Of a stretch of DNA of 64,000 nt, positions 46,305 through 57,132 are shown piece after piece. The first letter of the stretch is position 1, and each line of letters opens with the position of its first letter. Under the pieces are notes generated by a model. It was not told the DNA's origin, searched no databases, and saw only the letters and a list, made by a program, of their open reading frames with translations. Source of the stretch: Arachnopeziza araneosa (lineage: Eukaryota > Ascomycota > Leotiomycetes > Helotiales > Arachnopezizaceae); NCBI GenBank assembly GCA_003988855.1, contig QYAI01000065.1, positions 1-64,000 on the forward strand, written 5' to 3'. A program made the position numbers and the translations under genes.

Positions 46305-46397
46305 TTTGATCTGTTAGCCGAAGGAAATCCTCAAATGGTTCAATGCAATTAACATTTAATTAAGACTTTTAACAAAACATGGCTCGTCAAAGCTATT

Positions 46398-48039
46398 TTA
46401 TATAGCGTGAGCTCTCACCTTTACACCATTCGCGTTACAATTAATGAGCGTAAGGTTATGTCTCACGACCGGATCCGTCTCCAACGATTCCATTTTATCA
46501 TATCGCTGAAGCAACCGTACAGTTACGTAGGAAGCTTCGGCCAAGGCGAACTGCTGTCCGATACAGATTCTAGGGCCACCGTTGAACTTTTGCGGATTAG
46601 CTTACGGAGAGAAAGTTGATAAACTCGGAGAAACTCACCGGTAAAAATTCCCACCCAGCTTTCCTTCCTTCCCACCTTTCGGGTCTGAATGCTTCTGCAT
46701 CCTCACCCCAGATATCCTTCCTGTGATGCATTACATGTACAGAATAGTCTACTGATGCCCCTTCTGGCACAAAGACCTTGGATTTTCCGTCTTTTCCTCC
46801 TCCGCGAGGTAGTGTTGTATCTTTATTTGCTGTTCGACCATTGATTGGTACAACAGGATAAAGGCGTAGAGATTCATTGTTGCAGTATTGTAGGTACTGG
46901 CATGATTTCAAGTTCTTGAACGTTATCTCTGTTGGGCGATCGTAGGTTCCAAACTGTTTAATGACAACATCCCGGAGTTTCTTGTAACGAGCTGGATCTT
47001 TTGCCAACGAGAAGAAGAGCCAACCAAGATGGGAAGCAGTAGTATCTCTTCCAGCTAGAAGAATATGCAGAAGTTGAGACCTTAACTCGACCGGGTCTTT
47101 TGTCTCTGCTGCCAATGCTTCCAGGAAGATGTATTTTTCCTTCCTAGCAGAAGGATCTTTCTTCATCTCACTATCCCGAAGTCCTTTGGATAGTGCTAGC
47201 CGGACAAAGTGATCGATGAATTCATGGCAGACTTTGCATGCCTCAGCGAAACCAGCAGGTTTCACAGCCCAGTACTTATCCGCAAACCTAGCTCTAAATG
47301 CTAGTCCCGTCTGTCCATTGTCAAAAGCTTTGGCAAAATCGAGGGAAAGCGGGTCATTGGCTGTCCTTTTTTCATCCGCTTCTCCCCGCAGACTGTGAAG
47401 CTGTGAGTTTACAGATTCTCCAAACAGGAACTCCGTGGCAGAATCCAGGGTGAGGTTGAAGAACAAGACTTGCAAGTCTATCTCGTTCGTCCAATTTCCT
47501 AGGCCGAGAGAGAGGTCCAAGACTCTCATCATGTTTTGCACGTGCTTCTCCTCGAGGTCTAAATCCGAGACTTGATCCCTCGCGAACTGAGGTCGCATCA
47601 TGGCTCGTGAATGCTCCCAGCCAGGCCCGTCTTGCGTGAAGATGCCATTTCCTAGCAGGGGCCAGAAATTCCCTCTCCTATTGCGGCCGAGATCGAAATC
47701 GTTGAACTGAGTGGCAAGCACCGCTTGAATATTCTTCTCATCAGCAGTGAAGAAATTACGCGAGCCCAGGATTGAGTATTGGTAGGTAATGGCACCATTG
47801 TCGACGGTTCTCTGGATGGCATCAACCGGAAAGAGTTTGGCCTTGTCAGCAGCAATGGATCGCAGCAGGTTATCGATCCCAAGCGGATATCTATTCCTCT
47901 GCACGGCTGGCTGCTCACAACCTAGCTGTCGTGCTCTACGTGCCACGCGGAGCGAGCGAAGCAGCTTGGCTAGAAAGAAATAAATGAGATAGATCGTCAC
48001 GGCCCATGGTAGGAGGGTGGTGGTGCGGAGGAGCTCCAT
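46398..48039 (-). CDS. Cytochrome P450, CYP52-type
   Basis: Haem monooxygenase; CYP52 relatives omega-hydroxylate alkanes and fatty acids on the ER. Exons 48039-46639 and 46586-46398 give 529 residues. An N-terminal membrane anchor (MELLRTTTLLPWAVTIYLIYF) with a basic stop is followed by the CYP52-like stretch RNFFTADEKNIQAVLATQFNDF, the I-helix LLAGRDTTASHLGW, the K-helix ESLR, and FRPERWE. The haem ligand, in FNGGPRICIGQQFALAEA, is C475. The intron falls just before the haem loop. The open frame extends 95 codons upstream of the chosen ATG, but that part is low-complexity and precedes the membrane anchor, so I reject it. The exact CYP family needs a search. Confidence 0.93.
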
Positions 48040-48672
48040 GTTGGTGGCACATGAGAGATGAGAGATGAGAGATGAGAGATGAAGAGTGAGGACAAAGGAG
48101 GAAGTGGAGGAAGAAAAGGAAGAAAGGAAGATAGGAAGACAGGAAGAAGGGGAGGGAGAAGGTTGAAGTCGTCGGCGCTGTTTCTTACCTGATCTGGTCG
48201 GACCTGTTTGAGATGTGAAGGCGGACGGAGAGCGGGGTTGCCGAGGTGAAGGGAGGGAAAGAGCAGAAGTTATCACTGGCTTTGATGGACGGGGAAGGTG
48301 AAACCAACAGTAGGCCGTTCTCATGCGGTTGATTGGTTCCTGCCCTTCTCACCAATCAGGGCATCGCGGGCATGCCCCCAGTCAGCTGGACGCGCTGTCG
48401 CGTAGAATTAAAAAAAAAACACCCGCCAATTCGCGTCGTCTCACTCACCCAATTCGACGTACAGAAGCTGCCCTCTTACAAAACTCCATTGCTTACAGTA
48501 CACCAAACCTGCCCAATCCCGGTTTCTCCTCCTCCTCCTCGCCGCCATTACTCCAGCCTCTCCGTCGGTCGATGACCTATTCAGTCGTAGAAATCATTTA
48601 CAGTGCAACATAAACTTCGTAAAACAGACCCCATTGCCGTGACACTTGTGCTCGTAATCATCATCATCATCA
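48040..48672. promoter_or_regulatory. P450 promoter and 3' region of the Whi5/Nrm1-like gene
   Basis: About 630 bp between two leftward genes. Next to the P450 start is a tandem heptamer tract (48053-48082). An A-run lies near 48410, and a CAT microsatellite sits at the stop codon of the next gene (about 48657-48676). No gene is recognised. Confidence 0.45.
48053..48082. repeat. Heptamer AGAGATG tandem repeat
   Basis: Four tandem copies of AGAGATG (CATCTCT on the coding strand), starting 14 bp upstream of the P450 start codon, so in its 5' UTR. Confidence 0.85.
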
Positions 48673-49867
48673 TCATGAGATAAGATCGCCCCCAAGCTGC
48701 ATTCCCAGTCCGTGCTTTGCTCTGGTATTGCCCTCGCCCGGATTGGGGCTCGACGAAAAGTTACCAAAATCTAGTCGTCGTCGGCCGATCGTACCGGGCG
48801 TTTTGATGGTCCTGGGAGTCTTCGGCCACGCGGATTGAGCGGGACTCGGCGTGATATTGACGAAATCTGAAAAGTCAAAGGCTTGGTTGGGAGTATTCGG
48901 TCCACCAAAGACCGAGAGGAGATTGCTGCCGCCGCCGGGTGTGGTCATCATCGAAGATGGAAGCGCCATACTCTTTGGCGGTGGGGTTGAAGGTGCCTGC
49001 ATCCGAGCTCGAGTCGGATTGGCGGGGGATGGCGAGGTTGCGAGATAGAGGAGTAAATCGGCGCCTTCCTCGCCAGATTTCCCATTCTTGTTACTGCGCC
49101 GGGCTAGACTGCCTCGACTGCGAACAGGAGGTGGTGTGCGAGGCGGCGAGGAAGTGATGTTGAATGAGTGAGCAGGCAAAGCATTCTCTTCGTCATCCGA
49201 GGCTGCAGCGTAATTAGACGACTCGCTATCAATCGCGTGCTGTGTGGTACCGGCGAAGAAAGAGAGGCTTGGCCCAGACGCTGTAGTGAAGTGTGCTTGC
49301 TTTCGAGGCTTGATAGGGGAAGATTGGGTGAGCTGGTGGCTCTTCCAATTGCCGCTCCCATGGTTCGATCTGCCCGCCGGAGGGGAGGAGCGATATCTCT
49401 TTCGATTGCCTGTACTAAAGGTTGCATCTTCAAAGCTATTATGGTGACTTCTTTTTCGTATGCCACTTCTGCTACCGCTTCTAGGGAGAATTTGGTCGGA
49501 GAAAATCACAGGATCTTTCAGAGGTGAAGTGTTGAGGTTTCTCGAACCCGCGTATCGAAATTCCGAGACGCTGCTCGAAGAGTCAGACATCATATCACCG
49601 CTCGACGTGGGTCTGCTTCGGCTTCGTCGTATCTCCTCTTCGATTCTCGGCTCGATCACATCAAGGGTGAGGTCCTCCCAACCGCGGGCCGCCTTGAATT
49701 GAGCAAGGGAAAGACGAGTTCTCAGTGCGCGGCTGATCTGGAATCTATGCTCAGGACTTGAAACCATTTGACACCAAGTGAGGGGAGCTTACCTTCCCAA
49801 CCTCTGCTCTCTTCAGCACCGCATCGGCCACGGCTTCAGGCTGCTTCTTCTTCCATGGGGAAGTCAT
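48673..49867 (-). CDS. Whi5/Nrm1-like G1/S transcriptional repressor
   Basis: Exons 49867-49793 and 49737-48673 give 379 residues. The only conserved block is ISRALRTRLSLAQFKAARGW (residues 26-45), which fits the Whi5/Nrm1 domain that contacts SBF/MBF factors; the first intron cuts just before it and the junction keeps the frame. The rest is predicted disordered and Ser/Pro-rich. It carries about fifteen S/T-P sites, including SPIK, TPR and TPG contexts close to basic residues, as expected of a CDK target. I infer a role in repressing G1/S genes until CDK phosphorylation. The alternative is an unrelated disordered protein, since the assignment rests on one short block. Confidence 0.7.
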
Positions 49868-51497
49868 GCTCAATTCCAAATCGGATTCCACCAGAGATGG
49901 AGAAGATGAAAATCCCAATGGTAGAGGACGTTGTTGAGCTCAAACGGGCCCGGTCGAGGTCAGCGTCAAGGAGGAAGAAAGTGTGGAAATTAAAGCCTCT
50001 CGGTTGGCGGGATTTGTAGATGGGACGAAAGCCGTTGTCGAGAGAATTGAAGGGCACCACGAGTTTCTCAAGATGGATGGTGGAGGGGATGGGCAACGAG
50101 TGAATTTTCTGACTGTGAGAGGGAGCGAGCGAGCAGCGAGAAGGAGGTGGTTGGAATTTCCGACAACGATCCATTCCAGCAGCGAGCGGGACGCTGAGCT
50201 CACTCGCTAAATAGATTGGAGATGAAGCGAACGGGAATGACCAGCATTAGAATCAAGGCCCCCCCAAACAGCCAACCACTCGCTGCAGAGTCTGGTGAAG
50301 GACGTGCACTCCAAAGGGTACATTGGTTCCGTACAGTACAGGCAGGCATTTCTTGGGGGTTTCTTTGGTTTGGCTTGATCTGGCTTCCCTGGTTGCTGCG
50401 GCTGCTGTGGTGATGAGCCGCCCGTCAAGAGAGAGAGGAGGAAGAAGAAACAGCTGGATGAATGGACTTGGCGGCAGAAGGGGGCAGATTCTTCTTCATA
50501 GTTACTCCTGTAGTTGTCTCACCAAAATCCCAGTTTCTCGAAAGTCCTGTGTTGCACTTCCACCATGACTACTGGCAGAGCGTCTCGCTACCGATGGAGA
50601 CGGACAGGACAGTATGATCATTATCTGCAGTCCAGCATCAGCACTTTTCTTCAGGCACCCTTTGTTGCCTCTCCTGACATCTTTCTCAACCCCACAACGG
50701 TGGCGGCTCCTTTCTCTCTTTGACCCTGCTGAAGATCTTGTTCTGCGGGAAAAGAAAGGTACAGGACCGTCGTGCGTGGGAGGAGGCCAATTTTGCCCAG
50801 CGACGGTAGCTATCTTTCCCACACCACCACCACCACCTCCACCTCCAACAGCCTAGATCAGCCTACCAACCCAACCCTCCCTCTGATCAAGCTGAGACGG
50901 AGGCCTGGAGCATCGCACCGCCCGCCCTCTGATAGGCCAATGCGAACTTCACCTGCGTGTTAATTCAGGCCTGTCAAGCTTGCTGTGCCGAAACGTGCCC
51001 TGCTCTGCTCTTCCCTGCCTGCAACTTCTGTCCTGCGCTGTGTTGTGCTGTGCGGCAGTCAGATCAACGAGCGGCTCCACCGCACGCTTTCATCATCGCA
51101 ATCTTGAAATCCGCTACTGACCTGCGGCCACTGAGACTTGACAGCAAACAGACAGATAACGGCCAGATGTGGACTTTTCGCAGTCGTACTGCGTCAACAC
51201 TCGCTGTCCATCACTCTTGACCTCTGGAAATCACTCTTTGGATACCCTTTTTTTGGTTTTGGCACAGAACAGTCGCTCTCGTTCATGCTCTTGTTTTAAT
51301 ACCCTGGTCGCTTTAAAGTCCCATACCCATCTCTTATCGAAAAAATCAAGGCAAGCCGTCATCATCTCGCCTGGCGCTGTTGCAGGTGAGGGCAAGCAGC
51401 GCCGTTGCGCGAGGCTCTCCATCTTCTTCCTCCTCTGCAACCTCCTTCTCTCTCTCCTTTCTCAATTGAGAGAGTCCAACATATCTTTCGAGAGACA
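49868..51497. promoter_or_regulatory. Long divergent region between the Whi5/Nrm1-like gene and the metalloprotease
   Basis: 1.6 kb between divergent starts. Overlapping short frames exist on both strands, but none looks like a protein family. CT-rich tracts occur just before 51498. A CAC-rich stretch (about 50821-50850) codes only for Thr/Pro runs. The length suggests complex regulation or long 5' leaders. Confidence 0.45.
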
Positions 51498-54005
51498 ATG
51501 GCGCCTTCATTCTTGAAGGATATCAAGAGACGTTCTAAAGCAAGCTTCAGAACCGAGAAGAGCACCGACTCAAGCAATGGCACAGACAACTCTTCTTCAG
51601 CCAAGAATTCCACATATGGCTCCTCATCGAATCTTCAAAACTTAGGAGTCGCCTCACCAGCTGTTCCTGGGAACCGTCCAACCACTCTCGTAACTTCTAC
51701 AAGCAATCGGCACAGCGTGTCCGGCATGGCAGGCCTGGGATCGCCTACCGTGAATTCAACACTTCCTACCTCGCAGTATGCACCACGAATCCTGTCCATT
51801 TCAGACGGCACATGGGTATACCAGAAAGTGCTGTCGATATATGGAATGACCGCAGAGTCTGGCCAATCAGGCATGCAGGGAACCTTGACTGTGACGAGAC
51901 TTGACGATGGGTTTCCTCCAACGCAATGGCCGGTATCAGAATCACATTTCAAGGCACTGTTATATATGATGCCTGGCCCAAATCGATTTCGCTTTGATTT
52001 CACCTCTCCGAAACTTGCAAATAGCAATTCATCAAACAAGATACACTCATCGTATATGGTCCTTCATATGGTCCCGCCGCTTGCGGTACCACCATTACAA
52101 TTAGTAATTCTTCTAGGGAGTGATTCACCTGGAATATTTGATGCTGTTCCTGCTAGGATCGAGACCGAAGGCAATGACCTCGACACTGCTATCAGAAAGT
52201 TTCGAATGGCAGCATATCTCTGGCAAGCCTTTACTGCCGAGCAAATGCATAGGAATAAACTTGGTCGAAGAGTTTTTAGAATGGAAGAAGAATGGGTGAC
52301 CGGAACTTCAAATCGTCGGGATCGGGAAAATGGAACAATGCGAAGTGAAGCGAAAATCCATGTCGTGCGATGTTCGAAAACGGTGGCAGAGCTTCGCGAC
52401 CCAGATCTTGCACAGCAGAACCCAGATGCTAAACGGGCAGGTGATCTTTTTGGTATTGTGCTAGAAGCTGTGAAGGACTACTTCAAACCTAGCTCCTCTC
52501 AGAAGCAGTATGTTTCTTGCCTCATCCTCGATGCACATTGGGATAAAGAAGCAAAGTTGATCACTGGCCACGCGGCTTTAGGCGGAGGCGCTGGTGAAAT
52601 CCAACTTGCCATTTTTGGATCCCAAGCCTTGCAGAGCTACCCGTCTTCTTTCGAGGAAGTTGTGTCAGCCTTTACCGACTGTACCCTAACCGACACCAAC
52701 TGGGTGGCCAATGTTCGTCATGTTCTTATACTATGTAGTTCATGCTCTTTTTCACTAACTTAAGTATAGGACTGTAATCAATCTGGCAGCAACTGGGAGG
52801 CAGCGAATATTGGAATTGGAGTAAGCTACCCTAGGCAGGAAAAGAATGCTCTTTCCTCCTTGATCCACGGGTTCTGAAGCTCGTGTGCTCAACTGGAACT
52901 CTGTGTTCTTCAGACATCATAAAGTTAAGGCTGACTCTCTCGTTTGCTAGGCTCACCTTCACGAAACAGGACATTTATTTGGCTCTCCTCATCAAGAAAG
53001 TGGGATAATGTTGCGTGACTACGTTACGCTGAATAGATCTTTCACAATCCGAGAGCCATATTCCACCCGTACGAAGTCAAAAGGTGGTCTAGTCTTACCA
53101 AAGGATGAATGTGCCTGGCATCGTCTCGATTGTCTACGGTTTAGACTGCACCCTTGTTTTGCTATGCCCACAGATACCCAACGTCACAGCGACGACTCGG
53201 TACAAGTATGGCCTGTCGATAATGGCAGCGCAATCGTCACGGCACCATCTGGAATTGCTTACATAGAGATGTTTCCGGAAGGGGATCAAGAATGTCACAC
53301 GTGGCAAGAATATGGAGACGGAAATGGGAACGGGCCCATCCAAAGACAGGCCACATTGACCGATGTGGATCTAAGAGCTTTGCTACCCGAAGGGAAGAGA
53401 AAGTTGAAGTTGAAGTTGAACATCAAGTCTTTTGCTGGTGGCAGTGTAGAAGTACCTGACTTCAGCTTCCTTACCTCCAAGGCATCGAAAGTCAAGCTTT
53501 CAAATGGCCAACTAGCTTTCCGGAGCAGCAAGTTAGGTCTCTCGAAAATGAATGGATCAATTCCGCAGGAGGTTGTTTTTGATAGCGTGGTGCAACAGAC
53601 CAAGCTGCTCACTCAAATCAAAGTATATCATGGATTTGCCGTGGATGGAATTGAGTTTGTATATGAAGATTCTACCTCTCAACTGTTTGGTAAGAGAGGG
53701 GGGCAACCGGGGGGCAGTGAATTCAACTTAGGTATATTGATTGGCCTTACTAGTATGTAACGATGAGCTGACACTTTATAGATACACGACGAGGAGAAAT
53801 CGTCACTGGATTTCAAGTTAGGGCCGGTTTTTGGATCGATGGAATTGCCATTATGACTTCTCTTGGCAGGAAATCAGCCACCTTTGGGAATGCTACAGGT
53901 GGTTCTAGCCATACATTAATTCCTCCCCGAGGATACACCATTGCGGGCGTTACCGGATCAGTAGCGGATTGGATCGATGGATTTGGTGTTTTGTTCACTC
54001 GGTGA
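51498..54005 (+). CDS. Zinc metalloprotease with jacalin-like tail (YIL108W family)
   Basis: Exons 51498-52712, 52770-52820, 52951-53731 and 53782-54005 give 756 residues. A Ser/Thr/Asn-rich N-terminus of about 95 residues precedes the metallopeptidase domain. The zinc site HETGHLFGSPH (H426, E427, H430, H436) is the metzincin-type HExxHxxGxxH and starts exon 3. The C-terminal part, from about residue 610, has the jacalin-like lectin pattern (GFAVDGIEFVYED, GFQVRAGFWIDGIAI). Yeast YIL108W is a putative cytosolic zinc metalloproteinase with no known substrate. There is no signal peptide. Exon 2 is only 51 bp and keeps phase 0. Confidence 0.88.
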
Positions 54006-54507
54006 AGGGTGCTTGCAGCTCATTAATAACGATGCATAGATGTGGGAGGTTACAGTTATTGTCTAATGTTAAATTTGGCTGGTTTCATGGTCACCTCCAA
54101 CCACATGAGGATAATAATGCTGGGAGTGAAACAAAAGGCTTGTTTCTCCCTGTAGGTTGGCTCTTTGAAGCCGAACATACCTAGTACATACCGTAGGTCG
54201 GAGGAATGGACAGACTACGAATACCTGTAGATATTAAAAGAACGCAAAGACAAAATAAATTTCACTGCGTAAATTTCACTTCTTCTCGCTAACGATAGGG
54301 GCGGTACTCTAAACTTTGAAACAAGGTTGATTAGACGGCGCTGTGTGTCGTCATGGTTCTTCGCAAGGTTTGGGTAAGGCTCTCAACAGCGCCGCTTTGC
54401 AGCCCACTTGTCAACGCATCATAGCTTCAACCTCAACCTCAACCTTCGATTTCCTCTTATCCACAGTCACCTACTTCGCTTAGTGAAATTCCTCAGACCG
54501 AGTCGCA
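54006..54507. other. Intergenic, metalloprotease 3' region and CHO1 promoter
   Basis: About 500 bp between genes on the same strand. No ORF or RNA gene is supported. Confidence 0.45.
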
Positions 54508-55384
54508 ATGCCGAAAAGAGCAAGTATGAACGCTGCCAACGGCTCCACGAAAGACAAAACTGTCGGTGTGCCAGGTACAGAAGAAGCTTTCTGATCAAAG
54601 GAATCTTTGCTCACTAGATTAACAGCTGAAGAGAAACAAAAGAAGCTTCTTGCAGAGGATACCGGGCACTTTAGCATGATCCGGATGCTGCATTTGGCAG
54701 ATCTCATCACGGAGCTAAATGGTATGCAATGACTTCACGACCTAGCTATTCGACGGCGCTGAGAGATTCTAGGTTTCTGCGGAGTCATGTCCATATTTTC
54801 CTCCATGCGCTATTGCCTAGGTCCTCCTTCCGCACATGCAAACCTCTGGGCTGCGCTAGCTTTCATGCCGTTTGGCCTCTTTTTCGATTTCATGGACGGG
54901 AAGGTGGCTAGATGGAGAAAAAAGAGCAGTTTGATGGGCCAAGAGCTTGATTCTCTTGCAGATCTGGTCCATACTCACCTCCCCTATTCATTAACGAATA
55001 CGCTAACGCATACAGGTCTCCTTCGGTGTTTCTCCTGCCGCAGCGGCTTTTGCAATTGGCCTCCGCACCTACGTCGACCACTTCCTGCTCACATTCTTTG
55101 TCCTCTGTGGGTTGACTCGCCTCGCTCGATTCAATATCACCGTTGCAAATGTACCTAAAGATGCCACAGGAAAGAGCAAATATTTTGAGGGAACCCCGAT
55201 TCCCACATCTTTATCGATAGCCGCTCTCATGGCATACTGGGTCAGCCAAGGCTGGGTTGGAGAGAATCTTCCGTTTGGAGTCTGGCTTGATGGCACGATT
55301 TTCGAGTTCCATCCTGTGGCTATTTTGTTTGTTATATGGGGTTTCTTGATGACCAGCAAGACTATTCATATTCCCAAGCCATAG
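54508..55384 (+). CDS. CHO1: CDP-diacylglycerol-serine O-phosphatidyltransferase
   Basis: Makes phosphatidylserine from CDP-diacylglycerol and serine in the ER. Exons 54508-54574, 54626-54721, 54773-54966 and 55016-55384 give 241 residues. The CDP-alcohol phosphotransferase signature DGx2ARx8Gx3Dx3D is complete (D96, G97, A100, R101, G110, D114, D118). Several membrane segments surround it. The HFSMIRMLHLADLITELNG start of the domain and GTPIPTSLSIAAL are typical of fungal Pss/Cho1. The protein is at the short end for the family, because the hydrophilic N-terminus is only about 30 residues. The third intron begins GTCCAT, a weak donor. Confidence 0.94.
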
Positions 55385-56013
55385 TTCGGTTACTTTGGAG
55401 CGCGAGGCACTACTCTGAGAGATACAGTTGAAGAAGCAAATTTGGGCAGTAGGGAGTATAAAACTGGGCGGGCGAGCGGGCTGAATGCGATGCTGTGCTC
55501 TGCGATGATATGATACCTCGGTTCATGGAGTTTTCATGGACTATCCGTATGAATGAAATTCCTTTTTAGAGATGAAAAATATATGTAATGTACCGCTAGT
55601 TTCAAGGACAGCAATGAAGGCTTTCGATCTGAACTCGTGCTTAAATATGCTTTTGATCATCCCTAGTCACAGACAGCAGCTTTAAACGTTGCCCAGTCAG
55701 TAGATTAGAAAAACCAGGGACTAGATTTGTACTTACAAAAAAGGGGGCTTATACTCAGTGTTAAATCCGTCAGACGCTTACAGGGGAGCCGAGAAGTTGT
55801 AAATGATTTTGGACTCGGAATGAGCATATTTCAACCATTCCCGCACGTATCATTATGTAGTCAAATGAATGCAGAAGAACAGACACTTGAAGACTGAGAC
55901 TAGTTTTTTTTCTCTTTTGGATGGAACCCTAATAGCTGCTTCAGCAACTGGAACACCTGAAATGATCCCCAACGCCAATATCTACACAAGTAATTCCCTT
56001 AAGCGAGACGAAT
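55385..56013. other. Convergent 3' region between CHO1 and GAR1
   Basis: About 630 bp between two gene ends facing each other. Only UTR and spacer are expected; I see no gene. Confidence 0.5.
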
Positions 56014-56910
56014 TCAACCACGTCCACGACTGAACCCACCCCTCGGTGCACCTCTTCCTCTTGATGAAAACCCTCCAGCTCCTCTCGGAGCTCCTCTACC
56101 GCCTCTTCCCGCACTAAATCCTCCACGACCTCTAGGTACTCCTCTTCCACGCCCACCCCTCATTGGTGCTCCTCGACCGCCTCTACCTCCTGCGCGCTTG
56201 GGCTTAGGTGCTCCTGGAGGGGGTTTGGGCTTGGGTAAGAACTTTTCTAAGGGCAAGAGCTTGTCGCCTCCGATGTAAAATTTGTCGCCGGATTTGAAAG
56301 ATGTGGCTTGGATGCCTTCAGTGGGTTTGATGGTGAAATACACTTGGTTTATGGGACCGAGAATCTCATCGACTTTGCCAATGGAGGTCTAAAAAGATGT
56401 TAGTTCAAAGCTTCAAGAAGCTTAAACGAGTGAGGCGTTGATTAGAAGAAAATGAAGTAAATTAAAGGAGGAGGAGTCCTTGTGAAAACTTGTCTTGCCG
56501 TAACTTATCGGGCTGTGACATAAGGAATAGTACAACAATCATTCAATAAAGATCTTACCTTGTTCTGTAGGTATATGGGTGCATTGAAATAAGGTATCTT
56601 CTCATTGATCGATTCGCAAACGATTTCGCCCTCGCATGAATGAAGAAAGGTTCCCATCTCTGTAGCAATTAAGTCAGCCAAAACTCAAGTGCAATAGCCC
56701 CAGACCGCCATTCAAATACCAAGCACGTCCGCTGGAGGACCATTATCTCTTTGCTGGAATCCGCCTCGTCCTAAGTCCCCAGTTAGGTTGCGCCACATTG
56801 GGAGAATTGAATTACTGACCTCCTCGGCCACTAAATCCACCGCCTCTACCTCCGCCCCCTCCAAAGTTTGCGCCTGTGCCGCGACCTCTTGGTGCCCCAC
56901 GGAATGACAT
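56014..56910 (-). CDS. GAR1: H/ACA snoRNP protein GAR1
   Basis: Nucleolar component of H/ACA particles that direct rRNA pseudouridylation. Exons 56910-56820, 56770-56720, 56659-56559 and 56388-56014 give 205 residues. Two Gly/Arg-rich (RGG) regions flank the compact Gar1 core (VLEMGTFLHSCEGEIVC, IPYFNAPIYLQNKTSIGKVD, GDKFYIGGDKLLPLEKFLP). Length and layout match yeast Gar1. The first donor is GTCAGT, a mild deviation. It is divergent from the threonyl-tRNA synthetase gene (222 bp between starts); both serve translation, so a shared promoter is plausible. Confidence 0.96.
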
Positions 56911-57132
56911 GTTCAAGTTGCTGAGAGGTGCTTTGAACTTCGAGGAAATTTTATTCGTCGTGAGGTTCACGAAATTTTGCAGTGTCTGGAGGCTAACCGA
57001 GAAGCCAGCCTCGCGCTTGGACCATGCCTCCACAATGAATCACTGAGACGAGAGTCACCGACAGACGGGCTATTTAGTCGTCTGTTCCCCACCATCTTCC
57101 TTCAGCACAACAACAGTATAAAACTTCGAGAT
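56911..57132. promoter_or_regulatory. Divergent promoter between GAR1 and ThrRS
   Basis: Only 222 bp separate the start codons of two translation-related genes. No individual motif is assigned. Confidence 0.5.

Noticed and set aside
48040..48324. N-terminal extension of the P450 open frame
   Set aside because: The extra 95 codons are Ser/Pro-rich low complexity placed before the membrane anchor, and they cover the heptamer repeat; the ATG at 48039 fits the family start.
50207..50856. Short frames in the 1.6-kb region before the metalloprotease
   Set aside because: They overlap on both strands, are low complexity and match no family.
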